From: Massilia phosphatilytica
Lineage (GTDB): Bacteria > Pseudomonadota > Gammaproteobacteria > Burkholderiales > Burkholderiaceae_D
Reading direction: 5' to 3'
Assembly: GCF_002968015.1 (NCBI RefSeq)
Contig: NZ_PUIP01000012.1
Span: 62,001 to 126,000 of the forward strand
Length of the DNA stretch: 64,000 bases
The translations under genes were made by a program, and so were the position numbers. Every line of letters starts with the position of its first letter. Position 1 is the first letter of the stretch. Shown piece by piece: positions 16,812 through 24,286 of the stretch. Below the pieces are notes generated by a model that was not told where the DNA came from, did no database searches, and saw nothing but the letters and a program-made list of their open reading frames with translations.

Positions 16812-18089
16812 TTACAGCTGCGCACCGATCAGGTCGGCCAGCTTGCCGCCGATTTTTTCCATGAACGGGCGGTTCTCCCAGGCCTGCAGCGTGATCTGGC
16901 GTGCGTGTTTCCAGTCGTCGTCGAAGACGGCCTCTTGTTGCCTGGCGAAGTCGGGATCGAGCACGTTCAGGTTGGCTTCGTCGTTGAGGATGAACGAGCG
17001 GTTGTCGAAGTTGGTGGAGCCGACGGAGACCAGCAGCGAATCGACGATCAGCGCCTTCACGTGGTACATCGTCGGCTGGTATTCGGCCATCTTGACGCCG
17101 GCCGCCAGCAGTTCGCCCCAGCGTTCGCGCGACGCGGCGCGCACGACGTCGGAATCGATGATCGGGCCCGGCGTGATGATGCGCACGTCCACGCCCCGTT
17201 TCGCCGCGGCGATCAGGGCCTTCACGGCCAGTTCGTCCGGCACGAAATACGAGTTCGACAAATGGATCGTGTGGCGCGCGGCCGTGATGGCCAGCAGATA
17301 CATCAGGTGCATGCTCTCGCTGCCGCCCGTGGGCGAGCTGGAGAACATCTGTGCGGGCATGTCGCCCTGCGCGACGAGCGCGGGGAAGTAGGCGGGCCCG
17401 TCGAGCACGGCGCCGGTCGCCTTGGTCCAGTTGTCGTTGAACACGGCCTGCATCTGGCCGACGACCGGGCCTTCCACGCGGAAATGCGAATCGCGCCAAT
17501 GCTCGGGATCCTGGGCGTGGCCGCGCCATTTGTCGGCGATGCCCACGCCGCCCGTGAAGCCGACCTTGCCGTCGACGATCAGGAGTTTACGGTGCGTGCG
17601 GTTGTTCAGGCGCGCCAGCTTCCACCAGACGGGCTTGTGGTAGCGGTGCACCTCGACGCCGGCCTTGCGCATCTGGTCCAGCGACGCGTCGTCGATCTTC
17701 ATGCTGCCGATCCAGTCGAGCAGCACGTGTACCTTCACGCCCGCGCGCGCCCGTTCCGACAGCGCTTCCGTGAATTCGCGGCCGATCGTGCCTTCCCAGT
17801 AGATATAGGTTTCGAAGCTGATGGATTGTTGCGCCGAGCGGATCGCGTCCAGCATGGCGGGAAAAATCTGGTCGCCGTTGAGCAGCGCTTCGGCCTTGTT
17901 GCCCTCGATGATGGGCGGGCCCAGCAGCACGCCGAGCGAGCGGCGGAATTGCGGATCGTCCGTGTCGTACAGACGCGTGAGTTGGGTGTCGATCTTCTTT
18001 TCGCCTGGCGAAAAGTTCAGCACGAGCAAGCCTGCCACGAGGGTGGCGATGCAGGTGACGAGGACGACGATCGGACGTTTGATGCGCAT
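16812..18089 (-). CDS. Phospholipase D/cardiolipin synthase-like membrane protein
   Basis: The 425-residue product has one N-terminal membrane anchor (about residues 5-26) and two HKD phosphotransferase motifs. The first is HRKLLIVDG, with His166, Lys168 and Asp173. The second is HVKALIVDS, followed by VGSTNFDNRS. Two HKD motifs in one chain are the pattern of bacterial cardiolipin synthases of the ClsB/ClsC type and of related phospholipases D, acting at the inner membrane. I chose the ATG at 18089 over one at 18119 because the latter overlaps the glsB terminator. The S46 peptidase follows 18 nt downstream. Which lipid reaction it performs cannot be read from sequence. Confidence 0.88.
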   Translation of the reverse strand: MRIKRPIVVLVTCIATLVAGLLVLNFSPGEKKIDTQLTRLYDTDDPQFRRSLGVLLGPPIIEGNKAEALLNGDQIFPAMLDAIRSAQQSISFETYIYWEGTIGREFTEALSERARAGVKVHVLLDWIGSMKIDDASLDQMRKAGVEVHRYHKPVWWKLARLNNRTHRKLLIVDGKVGFTGGVGIADKWRGHAQDPEHWRDSHFRVEGPVVGQMQAVFNDNWTKATGAVLDGPAYFPALVAQGDMPAQMFSSSPTGGSESMHLMYLLAITAARHTIHLSNSYFVPDELAVKALIAAAKRGVDVRIITPGPIIDSDVVRAASRERWGELLAAGVKMAEYQPTMYHVKALIVDSLLVSVGSTNFDNRSFILNDEANLNVLDPDFARQQEAVFDDDWKHARQITLQAWENRPFMEKIGGKLADLIGAQL

Positions 18090-18111
18090 GAGCTCGATTT
18101 CCGGACGTAAA

Positions 18112-18139
18112 AAAACCAACGCCAGCCGACGTTGGTTTT
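18112..18139 (-). terminator. Terminator downstream of glsB-like gene
   Basis: A perfect 10-bp stem (CGTTGGTTTT with its complement) and an 8-nt loop continue on the minus strand into a run of seven T in all. It lies 22 nt after the small membrane protein stop and should end that transcript. Confidence 0.8.
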
Positions 18140-18160
18140 CAAAGTGGGGCTAGCACCTGC

Positions 18161-18430
18161 TTAGCGGACGCGGCCGCGACGCAGCAGATTGACGATTGCG
18201 AGCAGGATCACAGCACCCAGGAACGAGACCAGCAGCGACGAGACACTGAAGTCATCTGAATTGATGGTGCCACTACCAAACAGCGGGGACAGCAGCCAGC
18301 CACCCAGGAAGGCTCCGATGATACCGACCACGACATTGAGAATCATGCCTTGCTCAGCATCCGTCTTCATGACCATGCTGGCGAGCCAGCCGAGCACACC
18401 ACCAACAACGATCCAGATAATGAATAACAT
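18161..18430 (-). CDS. GlsB/YeaQ/YmgE-family small stress membrane protein
   Basis: The 89-residue protein is almost entirely hydrophobic, with three helices. It has the Transgly_assoc family pattern: GGVLGWLASMVMKTDAEQG, then NVVVGIIGAFLGGWLLSPLFG and a C-terminal helix ending in a basic tail. Relatives are inner-membrane proteins induced under stress, without a proven biochemical role. An AGGAGG-type ribosome site lies close to the ATG (reverse of CCTCCT at 18438-18443). It diverges from the repeat-rich stress protein gene and has its own terminator. Confidence 0.88.
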   Translation of the reverse strand: MLFIIWIVVGGVLGWLASMVMKTDAEQGMILNVVVGIIGAFLGGWLLSPLFGSGTINSDDFSVSSLLVSFLGAVILLAIVNLLRRGRVR

Positions 18431-18704
18431 GTTGAGTCCTCCTCAAGTTGGAAAAAACATACTCCAGGCCAATTGAATGCCGAGGCCATGTGCAAACTTT
18501 ATCGATGCACACGGTACCGGGTCGGTGCGTTGCCGAACGTTAGACGCGCAAACTGCGTCCGTGTTCTCTTGTGGTGCGGAATGTCCCGGGCAGAGTGCGT
18601 CACCGAACAGAAGCGCACTGTTGGGCGGGCATATCGTTCAATCACTTTGCATCAATTGAAAACGAAACACCCCGGACCGCTTCGATTACTGAAAGGAACG
18701 CATC
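18431..18704. promoter_or_regulatory. 274-bp divergent intergenic region between two stress genes
   Basis: This gap separates the GlsB-like gene (minus) from the repeat protein gene (plus). It is less GC-rich than its neighbours. A GAAAGGA ribosome site at 18691-18697 serves the plus-strand gene. I see no strong sigma-70 hexamers, and no clear palindrome or small gene. Confidence 0.4.
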
Positions 18705-20210
18705 ATGGCTATTTTCGATAACACGACGACTGAGCAAAACAAGCAGAACCGTATGGTGACCGGGCTGTTCCCCGACCGCGCCAGCGCGGAGCGCGCCTAC
18801 AGCGCCATCTCGACCCGCGGCTATACGAAAGACGACGTCAACCTGATGATGTCGGACACCACCCGCAAGACCCAGTTCTCCGACACCGAGACTGAGCTGG
18901 GCAGCAAGGCCGCGGAAGGCGCCGCAGCCGGTGCCGGTATCGGCGGCACCATCGGCGCCGTGCTGGCCGGCGTGGCCGCCATCGGCACCTCGCTCGTGAT
19001 CCCGGGCGCAGGCCTCGTCGTCGCCGGTCCGCTGGCGGCAGCACTGGCCGGCGCGGGCGCGGGCGGTGTCACCGGCGGCCTGATCGGCGCGCTGATCGGT
19101 GCCGGCATCCCGGAAGAACGTGTCAAGCATTACGAAGAAGGTATCAACAAGGGCGGCGTGGTGTTGGGCGTCACGCCGCGTTCGGACGAAGACGTTGCCT
19201 ACCTGAACCAGACCTTCACCGATAACGGTGGCTCGCACGTGATCGGCACCGGCATCGGCGCCGCCGCGGGTGCCGCTACCGGCGCCGCACTGGGCGCAGC
19301 CGGCGGTCCGATCGGCATGGCGGCAGGCGCCGCGATCGGCGGTATCGCCGGCGGCATGGCTGGCAAGGGCGTGGGCGAAGTCGTGAACCCGAAATCGGGC
19401 GACGACCTGGGCGAACACTATCTGGCCAAGGGCACGGGTGCGGGTGCAGGCGCCGCGATGGGCGCGGCTGCGGGTTCCGTGGCGGGTCCGGTCGGTGCGC
19501 TGGCCGGTGCCGCGATTGGCGGCCTGGCCGGTGGCGCAGCGGGCCGCGGCGCGGGCGAAGTGGTCAATCCGCATTCGGAAGACCGCCTGCATGAGCACAA
19601 CCTGGCCCAGGGCACCGGTGCCGGTGCGGGCGCACTGACCGGTGCGGCCGTCGGCAGCGCGGCCGGTCCGATCGGCACCGTCGCGGGCGCAGCCATCGGC
19701 GGCATCGCGGGCGGCATGGCCGGCAAGGGCGCGGGCGAAGTCGTGAACCCGAAACCGGGCGACGATCTGCATGAGCACAACCTGGCCGGCGGCGTCGGCG
19801 CGGGCGGCGGCGCGGCAGCCGGTGCTGCACTGGGTGCCGTGGGCGGCCCGGTCGGCATGGCGGCAGGTGCAGCGATCGGCGGCATCGCCGGCGGCATGGT
19901 CGGCAAGGGTGCGGGCCACCTCGTGAATCCGACGGTGGAGGATGCTTACTGGCGTTCGAACTACCAGACCCAGCCGTACTACACCACGGGCTACACGTAC
20001 GACGATTATTCGCCGGCCTATGCGCTGGGTTACAACAACGCCCGCCGCTTCCCGAGCTATGACCTGGCCGAGCCGCACATGGCCGACGAGTGGGATCGCG
20101 TGAAGGGCCATTCGCGCCTGTCGTGGGAGCAGGCCAAGTCGGCCAGCCGCGCCGCGTGGGATCGCGTGGAACGTGCTATCCCGGGTGATTCGGATCGCGA
20201 CGGCCGTTAA
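18705..20210 (+). CDS. General-stress-type protein with four 60-residue glycine-zipper repeats
   Basis: The 501-residue protein begins with a YflT/17M-like general stress domain (MVTGLFPDRASAERAYSAIS, about residues 17-60). A hydrophobic Gly/Ala segment follows at about residues 65-135. Residues 183-420 are four consecutive 60-residue units, each with a GxxxG-rich hydrophobic hairpin (GAAIGGIAGGMAGKGAGEVV) and a short charged linker (NPKPGDDLHEHNLA). The tail is Tyr-rich, then amphipathic and charged (SWEQAKSASRAAWDRVERAI). Glycine zippers usually pack in membranes, so envelope or membrane association is inferred; no signal peptide is seen. The ATG is fixed by GAAAGGA upstream. Function is unknown. 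Confidence 0.8.
   Translation: MAIFDNTTTEQNKQNRMVTGLFPDRASAERAYSAISTRGYTKDDVNLMMSDTTRKTQFSDTETELGSKAAEGAAAGAGIGGTIGAVLAGVAAIGTSLVIPGAGLVVAGPLAAALAGAGAGGVTGGLIGALIGAGIPEERVKHYEEGINKGGVVLGVTPRSDEDVAYLNQTFTDNGGSHVIGTGIGAAAGAATGAALGAAGGPIGMAAGAAIGGIAGGMAGKGVGEVVNPKSGDDLGEHYLAKGTGAGAGAAMGAAAGSVAGPVGALAGAAIGGLAGGAAGRGAGEVVNPHSEDRLHEHNLAQGTGAGAGALTGAAVGSAAGPIGTVAGAAIGGIAGGMAGKGAGEVVNPKPGDDLHEHNLAGGVGAGGGAAAGAALGAVGGPVGMAAGAAIGGIAGGMVGKGAGHLVNPTVEDAYWRSNYQTQPYYTTGYTYDDYSPAYALGYNNARRFPSYDLAEPHMADEWDRVKGHSRLSWEQAKSASRAAWDRVERAIPGDSDRDGR
19251..19970 (+). repeat. Four in-frame 180-bp tandem repeats within the stress protein gene
   Basis: Units start at 19251, 19431, 19611 and 19791, exactly 180 bp apart. 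Each encodes 60 residues ending in a VVNP-(8 residues)-H/L linker. Units 2 to 4 are close at both DNA and protein level; unit 4 diverges after its VNP and runs into the C-terminal domain. Confidence 0.93.
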
Positions 20211-20225
20211 TTGCTTGCGTGAATA

Positions 20226-20262
20226 AAAAAGCCCCGCGGCCGTGCTGGCCGCGGGGCTTTTT
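20226..20262. terminator. Strong bidirectional terminator
   Basis: A 16-bp perfect stem with a 5-nt loop is flanked by A and T runs on both sides. It sits between the repeat protein gene and the convergent yceI operon and should end both. Confidence 0.92.
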
Positions 20263-20278
20263 CTTTGCTGCGAGCGGA

Positions 20279-20848
20279 TTACTGCTTGACGGCTTCGACC
20301 TGGATCGCCAGCTTGACTTCCGGCTTGAAGCCCATCTTGACACCGTAGTCCACGCCGAAATCGGCACGGTTGAACGTGGTCGACGCATCGGCGCCGCACA
20401 CTTCGCGCTTCAGCATCGGGTGCTGCATGCACTTGAACTGGTTGATGTGCAGGGTGACCGGCTTGGTCACGCCGTGCAGCGTCAGCTCGCCGTCGACGGT
20501 GGAAGGCACGTCGCCCTTGAACACGATCTTGCCTTTATACGTGGCGTTCGGGAACTTGGCCACGTCGAACATGTCCGGACCCTTGGCGTGTTCGTTCAGC
20601 TTGGCGTGGCCGAAGTCCAGGCTGTTCGCGTCGATGGTGATGTCGACGTTACCCGTCTTGTTCGCGCGGTCGACGACGATCGTGCCTTCCGTCTTGTCGA
20701 ACTTGCCGCGCCAGTTCGACAGGCCGCCGAAGTGGTCGGCTTCGAAGCTCGGGTACGTGTGGCCCGAATCGACCTTGTAGGTGTCGGCGGCGAAGGCGGC
20801 GCTGGAAGCGAAGGCGACGGCGAGCAGGGCGAGATGCTTGAGTTTCAT
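20279..20848 (-). CDS. YceI-family periplasmic protein (first copy)
   Basis: The 189-residue protein has a clear signal peptide (MKLKHLALLAVAFASSAAFA) followed by a lipocalin-like YceI barrel (DTYKVDSGHTYPSFEADHFG; GELTLHGVTKPVTL). YceI proteins bind isoprenoid chains such as quinone precursors in the periplasm. It is the last gene of a cytochrome b561-yceI-yceI operon, 30 bp behind the second YceI gene. It contains two Cys (in KCMQHPMLKREVC) that the other copy lacks and which could form a disulfide. The precise ligand is not known. Confidence 0.9.
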   Translation of the reverse strand: MKLKHLALLAVAFASSAAFAADTYKVDSGHTYPSFEADHFGGLSNWRGKFDKTEGTIVVDRANKTGNVDITIDANSLDFGHAKLNEHAKGPDMFDVAKFPNATYKGKIVFKGDVPSTVDGELTLHGVTKPVTLHINQFKCMQHPMLKREVCGADASTTFNRADFGVDYGVKMGFKPEVKLAIQVEAVKQ

Positions 20849-20878
20849 GTAAGACGATCCTTTAACGATAAATAGTGT

Positions 20879-21433
20879 TTACTGTCCCGCGGCGACGCGG
20901 AACTTGATGACGACTTCGTCGGCGACCATGCTCGTGTCCTTCCACTCGCCTTCGCCGATGTTGAAGGCCAGCCGCTTGATCGGCAGCTGCCCTTCGAAAA
21001 CCTGTTTGCCGCCTTCCGGCTTGATGGTGACCGGGAACGTGACGTCCTGGGTCTTGCCCTTGATGGTCAGCTTGCCCGAGACGGCGAGCTTGCCCGCACC
21101 GGCCGGCTTGATGGCGGACGAGACAAAGCTTGCCTTCGGAAACTTGGCGGCGTTAAACCAGTCCTTGCCGGCCACTTCCTTGTTGTACTCGGCTTCGCCG
21201 ATGTCGAAGCTGGCCGTGTCGATGTCCACGCGCGCCGTCGCTTTGTCCGGGTGCGCCGCGTCGTAGTCGATCTGGGCGTTGAAGCTCTTGAACTTCGATT
21301 CGACCGGCACGTTCATCTGCTTGAACACGGCCGAGACGCTGCTGTGCGCCACGTCGGTCTTCAGCGGTACGGCGCTGGCGATCAAGGTAACGCCGGCGAG
21401 CAGGGCGGCGATGCCGCCACGGGTGAATTTCAT
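20879..21433 (-). CDS. YceI-family periplasmic protein (second copy)
   Basis: The ATG at 21433 gives 184 residues with a signal peptide (MKFTRGGIAALLAGVTLIASA) and a YceI barrel (DVAHSSVSAVFKQMNVPVES; KLTIKGKTQDVTFPVTI). It begins 11 nt after the cytochrome b561 stop, so the three genes form one transcript. The two YceI copies are clearly diverged, not a recent duplication. The association with a b-type cytochrome suggests a quinone- or isoprenoid-linked redox role, which is inference. In-frame sequence upstream of the ATG runs through the cytochrome gene in another frame and is not used. Confidence 0.88.
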   Translation of the reverse strand: MKFTRGGIAALLAGVTLIASAVPLKTDVAHSSVSAVFKQMNVPVESKFKSFNAQIDYDAAHPDKATARVDIDTASFDIGEAEYNKEVAGKDWFNAAKFPKASFVSSAIKPAGAGKLAVSGKLTIKGKTQDVTFPVTIKPEGGKQVFEGQLPIKRLAFNIGEGEWKDTSMVADEVVIKFRVAAGQ

Positions 21434-21444
21434 GAGTCTCTCCT

Positions 21445-21981
21445 TCAGTGGGAACGGCCGGGCAGCATGCGTCCGAGCGTGCCGTCGCGGTCGACGAATT
21501 GGTGTTTCAGGGCGGCGACCACGTGCAGGCCGACGAGACCGGCCATGACCATGTTCAGCCAGTAGTGGATCGGCTTCAGCGTCTCGGCCAGCGCCGGGTT
21601 CTTGGCGATGAACACCGGCAACTGGAACAGGCCGAAGTAGACGACCGGGAAGCCAGCCGCCAGCGTGTAGAAATAGCCGGACAGCGGCACGGCGAAGATC
21701 AGCACGTACAGCACATGATGCAGGCCGTGGGCGGCGCCGCGCTGCCATGCGGGCATCGTGTCGGGCAATGCCGGCGGACGGTTCTTCAGGCGCCACAGCA
21801 GGCGGATCGTGGCGAGCAGCAGCACGGTCACGCCGGCCCATTTGTGCCACGAAAAATACTTCAGCTTGGTCGGCGAGATGCCGGGGATGTCCGTCATCAC
21901 GAGACCCAGCGTGAACGCCCCGATGATCAGCACGGCGATCAGCCAGTGAAGCACGATGGCGGTCGTGGTGTAGCGCTGCAT
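21445..21981 (-). CDS. Cytochrome b561 (CybB-type)
   Basis: The 178-residue protein has four transmembrane helices and the paired histidines for two b-hemes: ALHW-like IVLHWLIA in helix 1, FSWHKWAG in helix 2, GLHHVLYV in helix 3 and GLHVVAALKHQF in helix 4. CybB-type cytochromes move electrons between quinones and other carriers in the inner membrane and can act as superoxide:quinone oxidoreductases. It heads the operon with two YceI genes. Its upstream region carries an imperfect TTAGT-N10-ACTAA inverted motif near 21999-22018. Confidence 0.9.
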   Translation of the reverse strand: MQRYTTTAIVLHWLIAVLIIGAFTLGLVMTDIPGISPTKLKYFSWHKWAGVTVLLLATIRLLWRLKNRPPALPDTMPAWQRGAAHGLHHVLYVLIFAVPLSGYFYTLAAGFPVVYFGLFQLPVFIAKNPALAETLKPIHYWLNMVMAGLVGLHVVAALKHQFVDRDGTLGRMLPGRSH

Positions 21982-22240
21982 GGTGGGTCTCCGATGAATT
22001 AGTACGAGTTAGAACTAAATCTTACCAAACTTCCTGCACACTAACATGAGTTGCGGGTAAGCGTAGATTTGCAATAGGGATACTTTAACGGTTCCAAAAA
22101 CTACGCGGAAGCTATCCATACGGATATCTTTGTTCAGCCAATGGGATAATCCGTTGTGCATATGCCATTTCACCGTGCGCGCGCACCGGGCTGTGCAGGC
22201 GCAAAGGTAAAATGTTGAAAAAATGGATTTATAAAAAATA
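21982..22240. promoter_or_regulatory. 259-bp AT-rich divergent region between cybB and a TonB receptor
   Basis: This is the most AT-rich stretch nearby, as expected for promoters of the two divergent genes. The TTAGT/ACTAA pair lies directly before cybB. Next to the receptor ATG is a long A/T run (about 22213-22240) with no good Shine-Dalgarno. I see no coding sequence here. Confidence 0.4.
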
Positions 22241-24196
22241 ATGACCTTCATACGGCCCTGCATGCCCGGACTGCCCTTGTTGCTGGCGGCACTGTCGCTG
22301 ACCTTGCCGGCGCGTGCCGAGGACGCGGCACGCCGCGCCGAGTTCGCCGACCTGTCGATCGAAGATCTGGCGAACATCGATGTCACGTCCGTCTCGCGCC
22401 GGCCGGAGCGCCTGCAGGATGCACCGGCCTCCGTGTTCCTGATCACCGCGGAAGACATTCGCCACGCGGGCGCCCGCACGCTCGTCGAGGCGCTGAACCT
22501 CGCACCGAATCTGCAGGTCGCGCGCAGCAGCAACGCCACCTGGTTCATTTCCGCGCGCGGCATGAACGGCACGAGCAACAGCCCGGCCAACAAGCTCCTC
22601 GTGATGATCGATGGCCGTTCCGTCTATTCCCCGCTGTTCTCCGGCATGTTCTGGGACGAGCCGGACGTGATGCTGGAAGACGTCGAACGGATCGAGGTGA
22701 TCAGCGGTCCCGGCGGCACGTTGTGGGGCGTGAATGCCGTCAACGGCGTCATCAACATCACGACCCGCCACGCGCGCGACACTCAGGGCGACCTGCTCGT
22801 GCTGCGGGCCGACGTCGACGGTGCCCAGGCCGCGTTCCGCCACGGTGGCGCCATGGACGGCGCGATGGGCAATGGTGCGTGGCGGGCCTACGGCAAGGTG
22901 TTCGCACTCAGGCACAGCGAACTCGCCTCCGGCCGCGCGATCGACGACGACTGGACGCAGGGCCAGGTGGGCTGGCGCGGCGACTGGGAACGGGGGGCGG
23001 AGCGGTTCAGCGTCAACGCGAATGCGTGGCGCGGCCGCGAAGGCCAGCCCGCGCCGGGCGTCATCGCGGCGCCGGGGGCGGACGTCGGCCTGGACGACAT
23101 CCAGCTCCGCGGCGCCAACGTCACGGGGCACTGGGAACACGTACTCGATGGCGGCGGCAGCGTGACCGCGCAGGCGTATTACGACTACCGCTACCGCAAG
23201 GTGCCGCCCACGTTCACGGACGCCGTCGACATCCTCGACCTGCAACTGCAGCACGCGCTGCCCGCGTTCGGCCGGCACAGCATCGTGTGGGGCGGCGAAT
23301 ACCGCATCAGCCGGGATCACGTGGCCAACAGCCGCTTCGTCGCCTTCCTGCCCGCGCGCGACGCGCAGGCGTGGGCCAGCCTGTTTGCCCAGGACGACGT
23401 GGCCTTGCGCGACGACCTGAGCGTGACGGCCGGCGTGCGCTACGAGCGCAATCCGTACACGGGCACCGAATTCCTGCCGAACCTGCGCCTGTCCTGGCGC
23501 GCCACGCCGATGCACGCGTTCTGGGCGGCCGTGTCGCGCACCGTGCGCGCGCCGTCGCGGCTGGACGTGGACGCCTATGTGCCCGGTGCGCCGCCTTATC
23601 TGCTGGCCGGCGGCCCGGCCGTGCGCGCCGAAACCGCGCGCGTGCTCGAACTGGGCTACCGCGGCCAGGTGGGGCAGATCGTGTCGTATTCCGTGACGGC
23701 CTTCCGCAACCTGTACGACCACCTCCGCACGCAGGACCTCACGCCTGCCGGGCAGATCGTGTTCGGCAACCTGATGGAAGGCCACGCGCGCGGCATCGAA
23801 GCATGGGGCAACGTGCAGATGACGCAGGCGTGGCGCCTGGCCGCGGGGGCCACCTTGCTGCACGAGGCCTTCGCGTTGAAGCCCGGCAGCCAGGACCTGG
23901 GCAGCCTCATGACGACGGGCCGCGACCCCGCGTACACCGCCCAGCTGCGCTCCAGCCACGTGATCGACGCGAAGCGCGAACTGGAGCTGGCCGTGCGCCG
24001 CAACGGCGCGCTGGGATTCCCGGACGTGCCGGCCTACTGGGCTGTCGATGCCCGCTTCGGCTGGCGTTTTGCGCCGGGCATGGAATTGTCGGTGATCGGG
24101 ACGAACCTGAACGGCGGCCATGCGGAATACGGCGTGGCGTCCGTGCGGACCGAGGTGCCCAGGACGGTGGGGGTGAAGCTGACGTGGCAGAGGTGA
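22241..24196 (+). CDS. TonB-dependent outer membrane receptor
   Basis: The 651-residue product has a signal peptide and a plug domain: VFLITAEDIRHAGARTLVEAL, LLVMIDGRSVYSPLFSG and the end-of-plug ERIEVISGPGGTLWGVNAVNGVINI. A beta-barrel follows, ending in VGVKLTWQR with aromatic and basic C-terminal residues. It is a gated importer driven by TonB. At 651 residues it is of the small, colicin/vitamin B12-like size class. No ligand-specific gene is adjacent. The ATG at 22262 would give a tidier signal peptide (MPGLPLLLAALSLTLPARA) and is an equal alternative to 22241. Confidence 0.88.
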   Translation: MTFIRPCMPGLPLLLAALSLTLPARAEDAARRAEFADLSIEDLANIDVTSVSRRPERLQDAPASVFLITAEDIRHAGARTLVEALNLAPNLQVARSSNATWFISARGMNGTSNSPANKLLVMIDGRSVYSPLFSGMFWDEPDVMLEDVERIEVISGPGGTLWGVNAVNGVINITTRHARDTQGDLLVLRADVDGAQAAFRHGGAMDGAMGNGAWRAYGKVFALRHSELASGRAIDDDWTQGQVGWRGDWERGAERFSVNANAWRGREGQPAPGVIAAPGADVGLDDIQLRGANVTGHWEHVLDGGGSVTAQAYYDYRYRKVPPTFTDAVDILDLQLQHALPAFGRHSIVWGGEYRISRDHVANSRFVAFLPARDAQAWASLFAQDDVALRDDLSVTAGVRYERNPYTGTEFLPNLRLSWRATPMHAFWAAVSRTVRAPSRLDVDAYVPGAPPYLLAGGPAVRAETARVLELGYRGQVGQIVSYSVTAFRNLYDHLRTQDLTPAGQIVFGNLMEGHARGIEAWGNVQMTQAWRLAAGATLLHEAFALKPGSQDLGSLMTTGRDPAYTAQLRSSHVIDAKRELELAVRRNGALGFPDVPAYWAVDARFGWRFAPGMELSVIGTNLNGGHAEYGVASVRTEVPRTVGVKLTWQR

Positions 24197-24212
24197 AGCA
24201 CACGCCGGTTGA

Positions 24213-24276
24213 ACGCGTGGGCGGAGGGCCGCCCACCCTACGTCACGGGTAGGGTGGGCACCCCGTGCCCACGCGT
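24213..24276. repeat. Nested inverted-repeat element between convergent genes
   Basis: Two inverted pairs are nested: ACGCGTGGGC (24213-24222) with its complement at 24267-24276, and GCCCACCCTAC (24231-24241) with its complement at 24249-24259. A third alternative hairpin uses GTGGGCA at 24254-24260 with TGCCCAC at 24266-24272. It lies in the gap between the receptor and purB stops. It resembles intergenic GGGTGGGC-type palindromic repeats seen in related genomes and may also end transcription. Confidence 0.65.
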
Positions 24277-24286
24277 TTGGAAGTGC

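Noticed and set aside
15192..18110. 972-residue open frame on the plus strand opposite the S46 and PLD genes
   Set aside because: Same antisense-shadow effect; it spans two recognised genes and shows no domain or ribosome site.
19251..19970. CRISPR-like array
   Set aside because: The repeats are 180 bp, contiguous, in frame and coding; there are no spacers or cas genes.
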